A stretch of DNA of 64,000 nt from Bacillus nitratireducens (GTDB taxonomy: Bacteria > Bacillota > Bacilli > Bacillales > Bacillaceae_G): assembly GCF_001884135.1 (NCBI RefSeq), contig NZ_MAOC01000039.1, positions 1-64,000 of the forward strand. Direction: 5' to 3'. The translations under genes were made by a program, and so were the position numbers. The notes under the pieces were generated by a model. It had not been told where the DNA came from and made no database searches. It was given only the letters and a program-made list of their open reading frames with translations. Shown here one piece after another: positions 19,763 to 28,837 of the stretch (the stretch's first letter is position 1; every line of letters begins with the position of its first letter).

Positions 19763-20716
19763 ATGATTATACGGTTTGGATATGTCTCGCATGCAATGGC
19801 ACTCTGGGACTGTTCGCCTGCCAAAACAATGACATTTACAAGCTGGAAAAAACTAAAAAAACAAGAGCGTGAAGATAAATTATATAATGTCACACTACAA
19901 AATCTAGAACATACAATACGCATCCTTCATTACAATATTGCACACGAAATTCCATTATATCGTTTATCGTCTTCTATCGTTCCGCTTGCAACACACCCTG
20001 AAGTTGAATTTGATTACATTCAACTATTCGCTCCACTATGGCGTAAGATAGGAGCATTAATTCAAGAACACAATTTACGCGTAAGTTTTCACCCAAATCA
20101 ATTCACACTATTTACAAGCGACAAACCACATATTACAACTAATGCAATTACAGATATGACCTATCATTATAACGTGTTACATGCTATGGGAATTGCAGAT
20201 TCTTCCTACATTAATATCCATGTAGGTGGCGCGTATGGAAATAAGGAGAAGGCAATCGAACGTTTTCATGAAAACATACAGAAACTTCCTTACCATATAA
20301 AAAAACAAATGACTCTTGAAAATGATGATAAAACATATACAACTTCTGAAACTTTGGCTATTTGCCAAAAAGAAAAAATCCCTTTCGTGTTCGATTATCA
20401 TCATCACATAGCGAACCTTTGTAATGAACCGCTAGAAGAATTACTTCCTATGATATTTAAAACTTGGTCACATACAAATGTCCCTCCTAAAGTTCATATT
20501 TCTTCTCCTAAATCAGAAAAAGAATTTAGGGCCCACGCAGGTTATATTGATTTAGACTTTATTAAACCTTTTTTACACATTACAAAAAAAATTGATCATA
20601 ATTTCGATATTATGATTGAAAGTAAACAGAAAGATTTAGCAATGCTACAATTAATATGTGAACTATCCTCTATAAGAGGAATAAAAAGAATAAATAGCGC
20701 AACATTGCAATGGTAA
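19763..20716 (+). CDS. uvsE: UV damage endonuclease UvsE
   Basis: UvsE nicks DNA 5' of pyrimidine dimers and other lesions, opening an alternative excision repair route. The protein has 317 residues from [12 protein letters not shown]. It has the TIM-barrel metal ligands of the family: SFHPNQFT near 110, [11 protein letters not shown] near 152, LENDDKTYT near 190, FDYHHH near 214 and HISSP near 248. The frame extends upstream to 19697 inside cls, but AGAGGTG eight bases before 19763 supports this start. In B. subtilis ywjD/uvsE is expressed in the spore; no sporulation promoter was assigned here, and cotranscription with cls is likely. Confidence 0.92.
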   Translation: MIIRFGYVSHAMALWDCSPAKTMTFTSWKKLKKQEREDKLYNVTLQNLEHTIRILHYNIAHEIPLYRLSSSIVPLATHPEVEFDYIQLFAPLWRKIGALIQEHNLRVSFHPNQFTLFTSDKPHITTNAITDMTYHYNVLHAMGIADSSYINIHVGGAYGNKEKAIERFHENIQKLPYHIKKQMTLENDDKTYTTSETLAICQKEKIPFVFDYHHHIANLCNEPLEELLPMIFKTWSHTNVPPKVHISSPKSEKEFRAHAGYIDLDFIKPFLHITKKIDHNFDIMIESKQKDLAMLQLICELSSIRGIKRINSATLQW

Positions 20717-20742
20717 ATTGTAATGTTGCGCTATTTTTTTCA
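20693..20742 (+). terminator. Terminator overlapping the uvsE stop
   Basis: The 14-bp arms AATAGCGCAACATT (20693-20706) and AATGTTGCGCTATT (20722-20735) are followed by seven T residues. The left arm lies in the last uvsE codons and the stop codon is in the loop. Confidence 0.9.
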
Positions 20743-20844
20743 AAAAAAGTAATTTTTACAGTAAAAAACACCCTATTTTATATGCTATGATTGGAATTAG
20801 CATTTTCCACCTGTGATTCAACTTTATTGAAACGGAGTCATAAT

Positions 20845-20880
20845 ATGATTAATCAAAAAAATATGTACACTTTGTCATGA
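20845..20880 (+). other. 11-codon leader frame or frameshifted 5' end
   Basis: ATG at 20845 has GGAG seven bases upstream and reads 11 codons to a TGA that overlaps the start of the next gene as ATGA. The downstream start itself has no ribosome site. Adding one A to the A7 run at 20855-20861 would join the frames and give MINQKKYVHFVMMYI, a natural beginning of the first membrane helix. It is therefore either a coupling leader or a homopolymer frameshift. Confidence 0.6.
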
Positions 20881-23522
20881 TGTATATAATTATATTTTCT
20901 CTTTGGATATTTCTTATCCCTAGGAATTTAAATATAAAAGAAATTGGAATTCTTTTCTTATTTTGCTTTGCGGCACTCTTTTCTTGCTATTGCTTATATA
21001 AAGCAATTAAGAAGATGAAAAGCAGTGACAAACTATTTTGGGTTTTACTACTATGTACTTGCATATGTGGACTAATTATGGAAATAACTTTATTTCTTCA
21101 GTCACTTTCTATTTATGATCAAGTCATATTCTCATATAAAGCACTACCTTTTTTCATCATACAATATATTTTGCTTTTTTCTGGCTTTGCTATAAAGTTT
21201 ATAAAACATTACTCCATTAGAGGTCTTGCTCAATTTTCATTCGATAGCATCTTCATTGTTATTATGAATATTTATTTTACCCTAACCTTTATTTTAGATA
21301 TTTCTAGCTTTCGTATGTTGACGACGGACACATGGCTTTTGATTGGGTATTTTATCGCACAATCATTAGTAATTTACGCCATTATTAGCCTATATAGGAG
21401 AGAACAATATTCTTCTAGTAGAATCTCATTAATTATTGGCTTTACTATCATACTTGTGTACGGATATATACATCTGTTCCAATTAAACAAAGGAATGGAA
21501 ACTTCTTCTGAAGTCTCTTATTTAATACATACTGCTTCGATTTTACTAATCGGTTTATCGTCCATACTGTACATTTTGGATAAACCAATGCAACATGAAA
21601 CGAAAATGAAGTATTATCGATTCGATTATGTACGCTTTATATTACCTTATTTTAGTATAATCATTACTTTTTCCTTTATTGTCATTCAGCCTTGGGACGA
21701 TAAGTTCATGCTAATCGGTCTAGTATTATCACTAATCTTATTATTCCTACGACAACTTTACATGTGGAAAGATAATCAAGTATTAATCGATACGTACGAA
21801 CAGTTGACTACACAACTAGAAGGAAAGGTCGAAGAAGGTGCATCTGCCCTATCAAAAAGTGAACAGCGTTATAAGTCTTTATTCGAAGATCATCCTGATG
21901 CTGTTTTTTCTTTAAATATGAACGGGATTTTTCAACAATCTAATAAGGCTTGTGAAAGTTTATTTACAGCCTATTACTGTGAAGTAACAAGCTATTCTCT
22001 TCTACACTTCATCGATCCACAAGATCATGAATTATTGAAGAAATCTTTACAAAGTACAAAAGAAGGTAGGCCACAAACTCTAGAAATTCGAACAAAAGAA
22101 AAAGAAGGCTATTATTATTATCTTCACATTACATTCATCCCTATTTTTATAAATAAAGAAGTTGTTGGGATGTTTGGTATAGCACGTGATATTACAACTT
22201 TATATGAAAAACAAAAACAAGTAGAGCATTTGGCTTTCCATGATGCACTTACAGGACTACCGAATCGACGAAAATTCGAAAAAGATTTAAAAACGATTTT
22301 AAATACAGCGCAAAACAACACTAATGACGTTGCCGTCATGTTCCTCGACTTAGATCGATTTAAAAAAATTAACGATCGACTCGGTCATGATGTCGGAGAT
22401 TTATTATTAATTGAAGTAGCAAAAAGATTACGTGGATGTTTGCGTTCAAAAGATATCGTTGCCCGCCAAGGCGGAGATGAATTTACGATCCTATTACCCG
22501 ATATGTACTCTGAAAAAAGTGCTGCTTTTATAGCCGAACAAATTTTAACCATCTTAAATAAGCCTTACTTCATTAAGGATGAAGAACTTTCTGTTACACC
22601 GAGTATCGGAATTGCAATGTTCCCGGAATACGGAACCGATGTAACCGAATTAATGAAAAATGCAGATATGGCTATGTACCGGGCAAAAGCTAATGGGAAA
22701 AATAGATTCATTTTCTTCTCAAAAGAAATGAGTGTTGCGCAAAATGAACTACACTTCCTAGAAGGTGAACTTTCAAAGGCTTTGCAACAAAATGAATTTT
22801 TCCTTGAGTATCAACCGCAAGTAAATACAAAAACAAAACAAATTATCGGTTTTGAGGCATTAATTCGCTGGAAACATCCAAAACTCGGAATTGTATCACC
22901 TGCCCAATTTATTCCTCTAGCAGAGGAAACAGGATTTATTATTGAACTTGGTAATTGGATTTTACGTACCGCCTGCTTAGAAGCAAAAAAGTGGCATAAC
23001 CAAGGATTTTCTCACTTAAAGGTTGGTGTAAATTTATCTGTTGTTCAATTTAACCATGCAGATTTAATCCCAACTATTTCAAAGGTTTTAGAAGAAACAG
23101 AACTAAAACCGGAAGCACTGGATATTGAAATTACAGAAAGTATTGCCATTAATCAAAATCAATCTGTAGTTGCAAAACTAGAGCAACTTCAAAATCTCGG
23201 TATTCAAATTTCAATCGATGACTTTGGAACTGGTTACAGTTCTTTAGCTTATTTAACGAAATATCCAATCAATACATTAAAAATTGCTCGAGAGTTTATT
23301 TGTGGAATTACAAATAGCCCTTTAGAAGAAGCTATTATCGCTTCCATTATTAAGCTATCGAAAGAATTAAATTTAGAGGTTATTGCGGAAGGTGTAGAAA
23401 CAGAAGAACAATGGAAGTTTTTACACGAGCAAAACTGTGACCACATTCAAGGATTCCTCTTTAGCAAACCTGTTTCTAGTCAAGATGTTTGGATGTTACT
23501 CCACGAAAAAACAACCGTCTAA
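20877..23522 (+). CDS. Membrane PAS-GGDEF-EAL c-di-GMP protein
   Basis: The 881 residues contain about eight to ten membrane helices (1-295), a coiled stretch, a PAS domain (about 330-445), GGDEF (about 450-610) and EAL (about 630-875). The cyclase site GGDEF is intact near residue 531 and an inhibitory-site RSKD lies five residues before it. The phosphodiesterase site keeps EAL near 659, NLS, EITES, DDFGTGYSS, a catalytic-type lysine and EGVETEEQ near 837. The residue after LKI is Ala where Asp is usual. It could both make and degrade c-di-GMP, controlling motility or biofilm. The translation start is suspect (see 20845-20880). A terminator overlaps its stop. Confidence 0.9.
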   Translation: MMYIIIFSLWIFLIPRNLNIKEIGILFLFCFAALFSCYCLYKAIKKMKSSDKLFWVLLLCTCICGLIMEITLFLQSLSIYDQVIFSYKALPFFIIQYILLFSGFAIKFIKHYSIRGLAQFSFDSIFIVIMNIYFTLTFILDISSFRMLTTDTWLLIGYFIAQSLVIYAIISLYRREQYSSSRISLIIGFTIILVYGYIHLFQLNKGMETSSEVSYLIHTASILLIGLSSILYILDKPMQHETKMKYYRFDYVRFILPYFSIIITFSFIVIQPWDDKFMLIGLVLSLILLFLRQLYMWKDNQVLIDTYEQLTTQLEGKVEEGASALSKSEQRYKSLFEDHPDAVFSLNMNGIFQQSNKACESLFTAYYCEVTSYSLLHFIDPQDHELLKKSLQSTKEGRPQTLEIRTKEKEGYYYYLHITFIPIFINKEVVGMFGIARDITTLYEKQKQVEHLAFHDALTGLPNRRKFEKDLKTILNTAQNNTNDVAVMFLDLDRFKKINDRLGHDVGDLLLIEVAKRLRGCLRSKDIVARQGGDEFTILLPDMYSEKSAAFIAEQILTILNKPYFIKDEELSVTPSIGIAMFPEYGTDVTELMKNADMAMYRAKANGKNRFIFFSKEMSVAQNELHFLEGELSKALQQNEFFLEYQPQVNTKTKQIIGFEALIRWKHPKLGIVSPAQFIPLAEETGFIIELGNWILRTACLEAKKWHNQGFSHLKVGVNLSVVQFNHADLIPTISKVLEETELKPEALDIEITESIAINQNQSVVAKLEQLQNLGIQISIDDFGTGYSSLAYLTKYPINTLKIAREFICGITNSPLEEAIIASIIKLSKELNLEVIAEGVETEEQWKFLHEQNCDHIQGFLFSKPVSSQDVWMLLHEKTTV

Positions 23523-23541
23523 GTAAGACGGTTGTTTTTTT
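23509..23541 (+). terminator. Terminator of the GGDEF-EAL gene
   Basis: AACAACCGTCT and AGACGGTTGTT surround the stop codon and are followed by T residues. It also reads as a minus-strand hairpin and so could serve papR, whose stop codon is at 23540. Confidence 0.85.
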
Positions 23542-23686
23542 AATGTTCAAATGGCAAATCTGAAGCTAATTGTACCTCTTGATCATTATGAGAAATTACT
23601 TGGCTTTTCTCTAAAGCTGTATCTGTTAATGAAATACCCCATGCCATTGCTAACGTTAATAGACTACCAATAAGTAGTTTTTTCAT
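23540..23686 (-). CDS. papR: PlcR-activating peptide precursor PapR
   Basis: This 48-residue precursor begins MKKLLIGSLLTLAMAWG, a secretion signal, and ends ASDLPFEH. In the B. cereus group PapR is exported, processed outside the cell, re-imported by the oligopeptide permease and bound by PlcR, reporting cell density. The C-terminal residues decide which PlcR type it activates; LPFEH corresponds, as I recall, to pherotype IV. The gene lies 147 bases downstream of plcR on the same strand, with a perfect PlcR box in the gap. It is easily missed because it is so short. Confidence 0.95.
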   Translation of the reverse strand: MKKLLIGSLLTLAMAWGISLTDTALEKSQVISHNDQEVQLASDLPFEH

Positions 23687-23741
23687 ATTCCATCACCCAC
23701 ATCGTTTTCTTTTAATATATCATGAAAATTTATCCACAACT

Positions 23742-23757
23742 TATGCAATTATGCATA
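23742..23757. promoter_or_regulatory. PlcR box upstream of papR
   Basis: TATGCAATTATGCATA matches the palindromic consensus TATGNANNNNTNCATA at every fixed position. It lies 56 bases upstream of the papR start, so papR has PlcR-driven transcription besides read-through from plcR. Confidence 0.9.
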
Positions 23758-23833
23758 CCCATTTTTTGGATATTTCATTACTTTTTGTAGATGTAACTTA
23801 CGAAATATACCACTATACATATTCCAAATCATT

Positions 23834-24697
23834 TTAATTTAAATACTTCTTTTTTTTTAATAACGTCTCTTTGTAAGAATGTAAATCTAATAAATCAAAG
23901 AAGAAAGACGCTTTTTTATACACTTCTTTAATATCATCTGATGAATACTCTAATTTCTCAAGACACTCGCCCTTTTGATAATACAATTGACCGATTAATT
24001 CCATACTTCCCATATACCGAGAAGCTTCAATCGCTTCATTTACTTGATACAATGCCTCTTCAAACTGATCACTCAAATATAAAGCTTTTGCATAATTGTA
24101 TCGAACTTTAACTGTGAATGCCTCATTATTATGTAGCGATTCTAACCGTTCTAAAATAGCTTGAAATGAAGTTATTGCCCTATCTAATTGATTATTTTCT
24201 GCACAAATACTTGCAATAGAATTTTCAATATATAAATTTTGAAATACATCTATCCCTCCGTATGATTGATGTACAATTTTTTTTAACTCTAAAATGCAAT
24301 ATTCAAAATTAATTTTCTGTAAAACATATGCAGATAAGTAATAGTACCAAAGAAGAAACTGATTAAATTCTGGATGAAACTTTTCTTTTTTTAATTCATT
24401 TGAAACAATGCTATAAATTTCAGCATATTGTTTCTTCTTACTCAACATTTGAATTCTATCTTTAAATAACTTTTTTCTTTCAATATCAGAATAAATAAGT
24501 ACCTCATAAAAGTGAATAATAGGAACTTGTAATTTCGCTGCAATACCTTGCAATATATCCATACTTGGGTATACCGCGCCCGATTCAATTCGACTCACTT
24601 CCGATTGATGACATATGTTCTCGGATAACTGCTTTTGTGTTAATCCTCTCATCACCCTAATTTTCTTAATTTCACTTCCTAGTTTTTCTGCGTGCAT
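23834..24697 (-). CDS. plcR: Quorum-sensing virulence regulator PlcR
   Basis: PlcR activates genes for secreted toxins, phospholipases and proteases when bound by PapR. The 287 residues have an N-terminal helix-turn-helix (LTQKQLSENICHQSEVSRIESG, about 19-40) and then TPR-like helical repeats that bind the peptide. The reading frame is intact from MHAEKLGSEIKKIR, unlike the truncated B. anthracis gene. The C-terminal half differs considerably from the type I PlcR I remember, in line with the different PapR. The promoter carries a PlcR box flanked by two Spo0A boxes, so it is self-activated and shut down at sporulation. Confidence 0.95.
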   Translation of the reverse strand: MHAEKLGSEIKKIRVMRGLTQKQLSENICHQSEVSRIESGAVYPSMDILQGIAAKLQVPIIHFYEVLIYSDIERKKLFKDRIQMLSKKKQYAEIYSIVSNELKKEKFHPEFNQFLLWYYYLSAYVLQKINFEYCILELKKIVHQSYGGIDVFQNLYIENSIASICAENNQLDRAITSFQAILERLESLHNNEAFTVKVRYNYAKALYLSDQFEEALYQVNEAIEASRYMGSMELIGQLYYQKGECLEKLEYSSDDIKEVYKKASFFFDLLDLHSYKETLLKKKKYLN

Positions 24698-24763
24698 ACT
24701 TACTCACCATCCCATTATAACAATCTAATTTTTTGAGTTGTCATACCACTACAATAATGTGAA

Positions 24764-24813
24764 TTCGACAATTTTTGATATGAAATAATGCATAATATAT
24801 ATAAAATTCGGCA
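24764..24813. promoter_or_regulatory. PlcR box flanked by two Spo0A boxes
   Basis: TATGAAATAATGCATA (24779-24794) fits the PlcR consensus fully. TTCGACA (24764-24770, reverse TGTCGAA) and TTCGGCA (24807-24813, reverse TGCCGAA) fit the Spo0A box TGNCGAA on either side. This is the arrangement described for plcR promoters, where Spo0A~P represses autoactivation. The same box would have served the divergent nprB gene. Confidence 0.9.
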
Positions 24814-24872
24814 AATTTTTCATACAATCCATCTCACATAATATAATAAGACTAGTAATTTTATAGATAAAT

Positions 24873-25431
24873 TATAGAAAATTTGCCCGTGCTTTCGTTA
24901 TATTCGGTCTTCTTTATCCTTTATCAGCAGAATCTATTCACACCCAAGAACTAGATAGAAATGAAGTAAACGTTGAAATTGCTCAGCCTAGTTTAACGAT
25001 TTAAAAATTAACACAACCTCAAAATGATACAAAAATATATGGCGAAAAAGTATTTAAAGGGTGAGATAAATGAGGCTAAAGCTCAACAAGAGTGAGTGAC
25101 AACTGAAATGAATGTAGATTCCCAACCTACAAATAAAGAAACAAAAGAAAAGCAAACCGAAGCTCGCCTTGCACAAACTTACGAAAATTATAAAGTATAT
25201 GGCCAAGATCTTATTGTAAAAGTAGATAAAAATGGAGTAATTACAACTGTTAGTGGTAAAGTTGTCCAAAATTTAGACCAACAACCTAATCTTACTATAA
25301 CAAACTTTTTGTCGAAAAATGAAGTAAAATCTAAATTACGCGATATACTTCAAATTCTGAGCGATGCGACTGCGACGAAACTCTCTATTGAAATACTTGT
25401 TTATAAGAAAAAAGAAGTTTACCACTCGTAG
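24873..25431 (+). pseudogene. nprB: Remnant of neutral protease gene nprB
   Basis: A signal-peptide-like stretch (KFARAFVIFGLLYPLSAESI) begins near 24876 without a start codon. It runs in frame into propeptide-like sequence and meets stops near 25003, 25063 and 25072. From about 25096 an open piece carries the FTP-type propeptide motif YENYKVYGQDLIVKVDKNGVITTVSG. The catalytic metalloprotease domain (HExxH) is absent; a terminator follows at once. In other B. cereus group strains nprB lies divergent from plcR, which supports the identification. The PlcR box upstream is still intact. The short open frame 25096-25431 could be translated but would make only a propeptide fragment. Confidence 0.8.
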
Positions 25432-25443
25432 GTAAACTTCTTT
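25411..25443. terminator. Terminator between nprB remnant and yvfU-like gene
   Basis: GAAGTTTACC and GGTAAACTTC surround a short loop, with T residues on the plus strand and A residues before it. It can end transcription from both sides. Confidence 0.8.
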
Positions 25444-26046
25444 TCATATCCATCCCTTTTCTTCTGCAATTGTAATTGCCTCAATTCTATTTTTCGCTTC
25501 CAGTTTCGCTAATACTTCCGAAATATAATTACGCACTGTACCAGGCGAAAGATAGAGCATCTTAGCAATTTCATTTGTAGTCTTTCCTTCTTTCGCAAGT
25601 ACCAGCACTTCTTTTTCACGATCTGATAGCGGATTTTGTTCCTGCCATAAGCCAAACATTAGCTCCTGCGAAATTTCTCGCTTCCCTTTCATGACATTTC
25701 GAATTGCTGAAGCTAAGTCCTCGCTTGGGCTATCCTTTAATAAATACCCGTGAACACCAGTTTTCATTGCCCGTTCAAAATAACCTGGTCGTGCAAATGT
25801 TGTTAAAATCATTACTTTACAAGGTGACTTTTCCTTCTTCAGCGCTTCAGCAACATCTAAACCACTTTGAATCGGCATTTCAATATCCATAATACTTATA
25901 TCAGGCTTTAGCGATTCGATTAATTTTAACGCCTCTTCTCCATTCGCAGCCTGCCCAACTACTTCAATATCATCTTCTAGATCAAGTAGGGCTCCTAATG
26001 CACCACGAAGCATTCGTTGATCTTCTGCAATAATAATTCGAATCAT
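25444..26046 (-). CDS. yvfU: Response regulator, NarL/LuxR type (YvfU-like)
   Basis: The 200 residues comprise a receiver domain with phosphorylated aspartate in DISIMDIEMP near residue 54, threonine in LTTFARPG and lysine in LLKDSPSEDL. A LuxR-type helix-turn-helix follows (LSDREKEVLVLAKEGKTTNEIAKMLYLSPGTVRNYISEV split across about 138-176). It overlaps the kinase gene by four bases (ATGA), so the pair is translated together. Gene order (ATPase, permease, kinase, regulator) equals yvfRSTU of B. subtilis. A probable binding palindrome lies upstream of the operon at 28876-28903, suggesting autoregulation. Confidence 0.9.
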   Translation of the reverse strand: MIRIIIAEDQRMLRGALGALLDLEDDIEVVGQAANGEEALKLIESLKPDISIMDIEMPIQSGLDVAEALKKEKSPCKVMILTTFARPGYFERAMKTGVHGYLLKDSPSEDLASAIRNVMKGKREISQELMFGLWQEQNPLSDREKEVLVLAKEGKTTNEIAKMLYLSPGTVRNYISEVLAKLEAKNRIEAITIAEEKGWI

Positions 26047-27173
26047 GCCCTCACCTCATCTTTTCCTGTTCTAATTACAATCGGAACTTTCACCGTTAAC
26101 AACGTTCCTGGGTTAATCGTATCCAGTTCAACTACTCCATCAATAAGAGCAATCCGCTCCTTCATGCCGCGAATACCGTTTCCATCATGATTTTGATTTT
26201 CCAAACCTACGCCATTATCCTCTACTTTCAAAATCAGTTCACCTTGCGATTCTAATACAGATACAATGCACTCCGTCGCCCTACTATGCTTTACAATATT
26301 CGTAACTGCCTCACGTAAACACATTCCTAAAATATTTTGTTCAATTGGTGATAACGCACTAGAATTGGCTGCTTGTTTTACTTCTAATTCAATATTAGCC
26401 GCTTGTAAAATTGCTTTTATTTGCTCAAGTTCTTCTTCCACTGTAATCATACGCATATCAGAAATTAATTCGCGCAGTTGTTTTAAAGCAGTACGAGATG
26501 TTTGTGTAATCTCCTTCGCCTCTATACTTGCGCGTTCTGGATTCTTCACAATCAATTTCTCCACAAGCTGACTTTTTAAAGTAATAAGAGATAACGTATG
26601 CCCTAACGTATCATGAAGATCTCTTGCGATGCGCTGTCGTTCCTCGCGTTTTACTAAGTCTTTAATTTGTTCGTTTGCTTCGTTTAGTTGATTTTTCAAT
26701 ATCTTTTTCTGATTAAAATTACGCATTCCAAATGGCGTAAGAAGCATTAAAATAAACATCGGAACGATATTCACTAAACTCGGGATTGTTAGTTGATTAA
26801 CATTTACAAATATAAAAGCCCCAAGCATTACAACTAATAAACCTAACAGCACACGAAACGCTTTCTTACTTGGCGCAAATCCCATCGCACTCGCCGTGAA
26901 ATATCCAAACAATATCATGAAGGGGTTATAAAATAGAGCAAATGAGAATGTGAGCATCATTTGAATACACGCCCACAAAATGAACGTTTTCTTAACAAAA
27001 TAAAGCTGCCGGTACGTGACGGTGAAGACTATCAACATACCGATCCCTATTACAAGCTTCCATCCTGATACTTGCGTTAAATTATAGATTGGAAATAATA
27101 AATACACGAGCCACATATACGGGAAGAAACCCATCTGTTTCGGAAAAACTTCAAATCTTTTATTCTCTATCAT
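26043..27173 (-). CDS. yvfT: Sensor histidine kinase (YvfT-like, DesK family)
   Basis: The 376-residue kinase has about five or six N-terminal membrane helices (about 15-155), a coiled linker, the phosphorylated histidine in RIARDLHDTLGHTLSLI near residue 189, and an HATPase domain with EAVTNIVKHSRATE near 290, VEDNGVGL near 325 and NGIRGMKERI near 337. With no large extracellular loop, it may sense the membrane or its partner transporter, as LiaS, DesK and BceS-like kinases do. It begins directly after the permease stop (TAAATG) and overlaps the regulator gene. Confidence 0.9.
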   Translation of the reverse strand: MIENKRFEVFPKQMGFFPYMWLVYLLFPIYNLTQVSGWKLVIGIGMLIVFTVTYRQLYFVKKTFILWACIQMMLTFSFALFYNPFMILFGYFTASAMGFAPSKKAFRVLLGLLVVMLGAFIFVNVNQLTIPSLVNIVPMFILMLLTPFGMRNFNQKKILKNQLNEANEQIKDLVKREERQRIARDLHDTLGHTLSLITLKSQLVEKLIVKNPERASIEAKEITQTSRTALKQLRELISDMRMITVEEELEQIKAILQAANIELEVKQAANSSALSPIEQNILGMCLREAVTNIVKHSRATECIVSVLESQGELILKVEDNGVGLENQNHDGNGIRGMKERIALIDGVVELDTINPGTLLTVKVPIVIRTGKDEVRA

Positions 27174-27908
27174 TTATACCGCTTCCTGTCTTTTTCTTAT
27201 ATATATTGATACTACAACAAATATAAGGAAATAACCTCCTAGTACCGCGATATTTTCCCAACCAATCGACTTTCCAGCTACAATATCCCATGCACCACTT
27301 CCGAAATGATATGTTGGTGTCCACTCACCGATAGATCTTAAAATTTTCGGGAATACTTCAATTGGCATCCATAATCCACCGATTACAGCTAGACTCATAT
27401 TTAAAATATTCGCTAAGCCAGCAGCTGCATCCGCCTTCTTAATTGAACCTATTACTGTTCCAAGGGCTAAAAATGGTGTCACGCCTAGTAATAACCATAA
27501 TCCTGCACCAATCCATTGACCTATCGTTAACTCAACATTATTAATTAATATTCCTGCCATAAAAATAACTAAAATTGAAAAAGCATTCACTACTGTTTGA
27601 GCAATAATTTTAGCTGCTAAATATGCGCCCTCTGGAAGCGGTGTAATTTTTAACAAATGTGTCCATCCTTGCCCTTTTTCCTGAGAAAGTCTCACACCGA
27701 AACTAAAAAGAGCAGTCCCTACAATACTGAAAGTCGCCATTGAAATTAAATAATGTGCTTTCCATGCATCTCCGTTTTGCGGGACTTGAATAACATTTGT
27801 AAAGATGTAATAAAACATAACTGGCATTAATAATGAGAAAAAGATGAATAATTTATTGCGGAACGTACGTAAAACCTCTATTTTACATTGCATCCATAAT
27901 GCTCTCAT
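27174..27908 (-). CDS. yvfS: ABC-2 type transporter permease (YvfS-like)
   Basis: The 244-residue membrane protein has six predicted helices in the ABC-2 exporter pattern. There is a cytoplasmic N-terminus (MRALWMQCKIEVLRTFRNK), and the GWTHLLKITPLPEGAYLAAK loop near residue 78 is a coupling-helix-like segment. It is the membrane half of an exporter with the ATPase encoded just upstream, overlapping by four bases (ATGA). The exported substrate is unknown; homologues are often linked to peptide or antibiotic resistance. Confidence 0.88.
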   Translation of the reverse strand: MRALWMQCKIEVLRTFRNKLFIFFSLLMPVMFYYIFTNVIQVPQNGDAWKAHYLISMATFSIVGTALFSFGVRLSQEKGQGWTHLLKITPLPEGAYLAAKIIAQTVVNAFSILVIFMAGILINNVELTIGQWIGAGLWLLLGVTPFLALGTVIGSIKKADAAAGLANILNMSLAVIGGLWMPIEVFPKILRSIGEWTPTYHFGSGAWDIVAGKSIGWENIAVLGGYFLIFVVVSIYIRKRQEAV

Positions 27909-28807
27909 GCGATTCCCTCCTTCTGATTTGCAACAAACTGTTCAAATGCTTCATCGAGACTTCCACGTTCAACTGAAACGTCTGTTACAGGTAGATTCCT
28001 CTGATAAATTGCTTGTAAAGTGGCATCTGTATCTTCCGTCGTTAAAGTGAAGCGCCCTTCATTTGACTGTACTTCTGTTACATGCGGTAATTCCTTTAGT
28101 AAACTCTTAGGAATTTTCTCTTTCGAATAAAACGAGATTGTTTTTCGAGAAATCGTCGCTTTCATCTCATCCGGTGTGCCATCTGCGATAATCTTTCCAT
28201 TCGCAAATAATAAAATTCGATCTGCTAACGCATCCGCTTCTTCTAAATAATGTGTTGTTAAAATAATCGTTTTCCCTTCACTTGCTAATTTTCGAATCGT
28301 TTCCCAAAACGTTTTTCGAGATGTAATGTCCATCCCTACAGTTGGTTCATCTAAAAATAACAAGTCTGGATTCCCTGCAAGTGCCAGCGCAAAATTCAAC
28401 CTTCTTTTTTGACCGCCCGATAATTTCTCACATCTTTGCTTTCGTTCTGATTCTAAGTTTGACAACTGCAGTAATGTTTCTTTCTCTACAGGATTCGTAT
28501 AATAACTACGGAATAACTCGATTGCCTCTTCTACCGTGATGCTATCAATCACACTTACTTCTTGCAGCATCGCACCGAGGCTATTGCGAACATCTCTATG
28601 CTTCGGACTCTTTCCAAATATAGAGATATTCCCTTCTGTTGGATCTTTTAACCCGAGCATCATTGAAATTGTCGTTGTTTTCCCCGCACCATTCGGGCCA
28701 AGTAATGCTACTATTTGACCTTTATTCACATGAAATGAAACGTTATTTACTGCTTTTTTATGTTTAAATGTTTTAGAAACACCATTTACTTCAATAATCT
28801 TTTCCAT
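27905..28807 (-). CDS. yvfR: ABC transporter ATPase (YvfR-like)
   Basis: This 300-residue ABC-2 ATPase has Walker A GPNGAGKTT near residue 38, Q-loop LQEVSV near 82, signature LSGGQKRRL near 130, Walker B LLFLDEPTVGMD near 150 and the switch histidine in ILTTHYLEEAD near 185. The C-terminal 90 residues are the extension usual in this group. It is the first gene of a four-gene operon with the permease, kinase and regulator. GGAGAG precedes the ATG, and the promoter with palindromic operators lies at 28838-28903. Confidence 0.92.
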   Translation of the reverse strand: MEKIIEVNGVSKTFKHKKAVNNVSFHVNKGQIVALLGPNGAGKTTTISMMLGLKDPTEGNISIFGKSPKHRDVRNSLGAMLQEVSVIDSITVEEAIELFRSYYTNPVEKETLLQLSNLESERKQRCEKLSGGQKRRLNFALALAGNPDLLFLDEPTVGMDITSRKTFWETIRKLASEGKTIILTTHYLEEADALADRILLFANGKIIADGTPDEMKATISRKTISFYSKEKIPKSLLKELPHVTEVQSNEGRFTLTTEDTDATLQAIYQRNLPVTDVSVERGSLDEAFEQFVANQKEGIA

Positions 28808-28837
28808 CTCTCCACCCCCGCCTTTTCTTATATTTAC

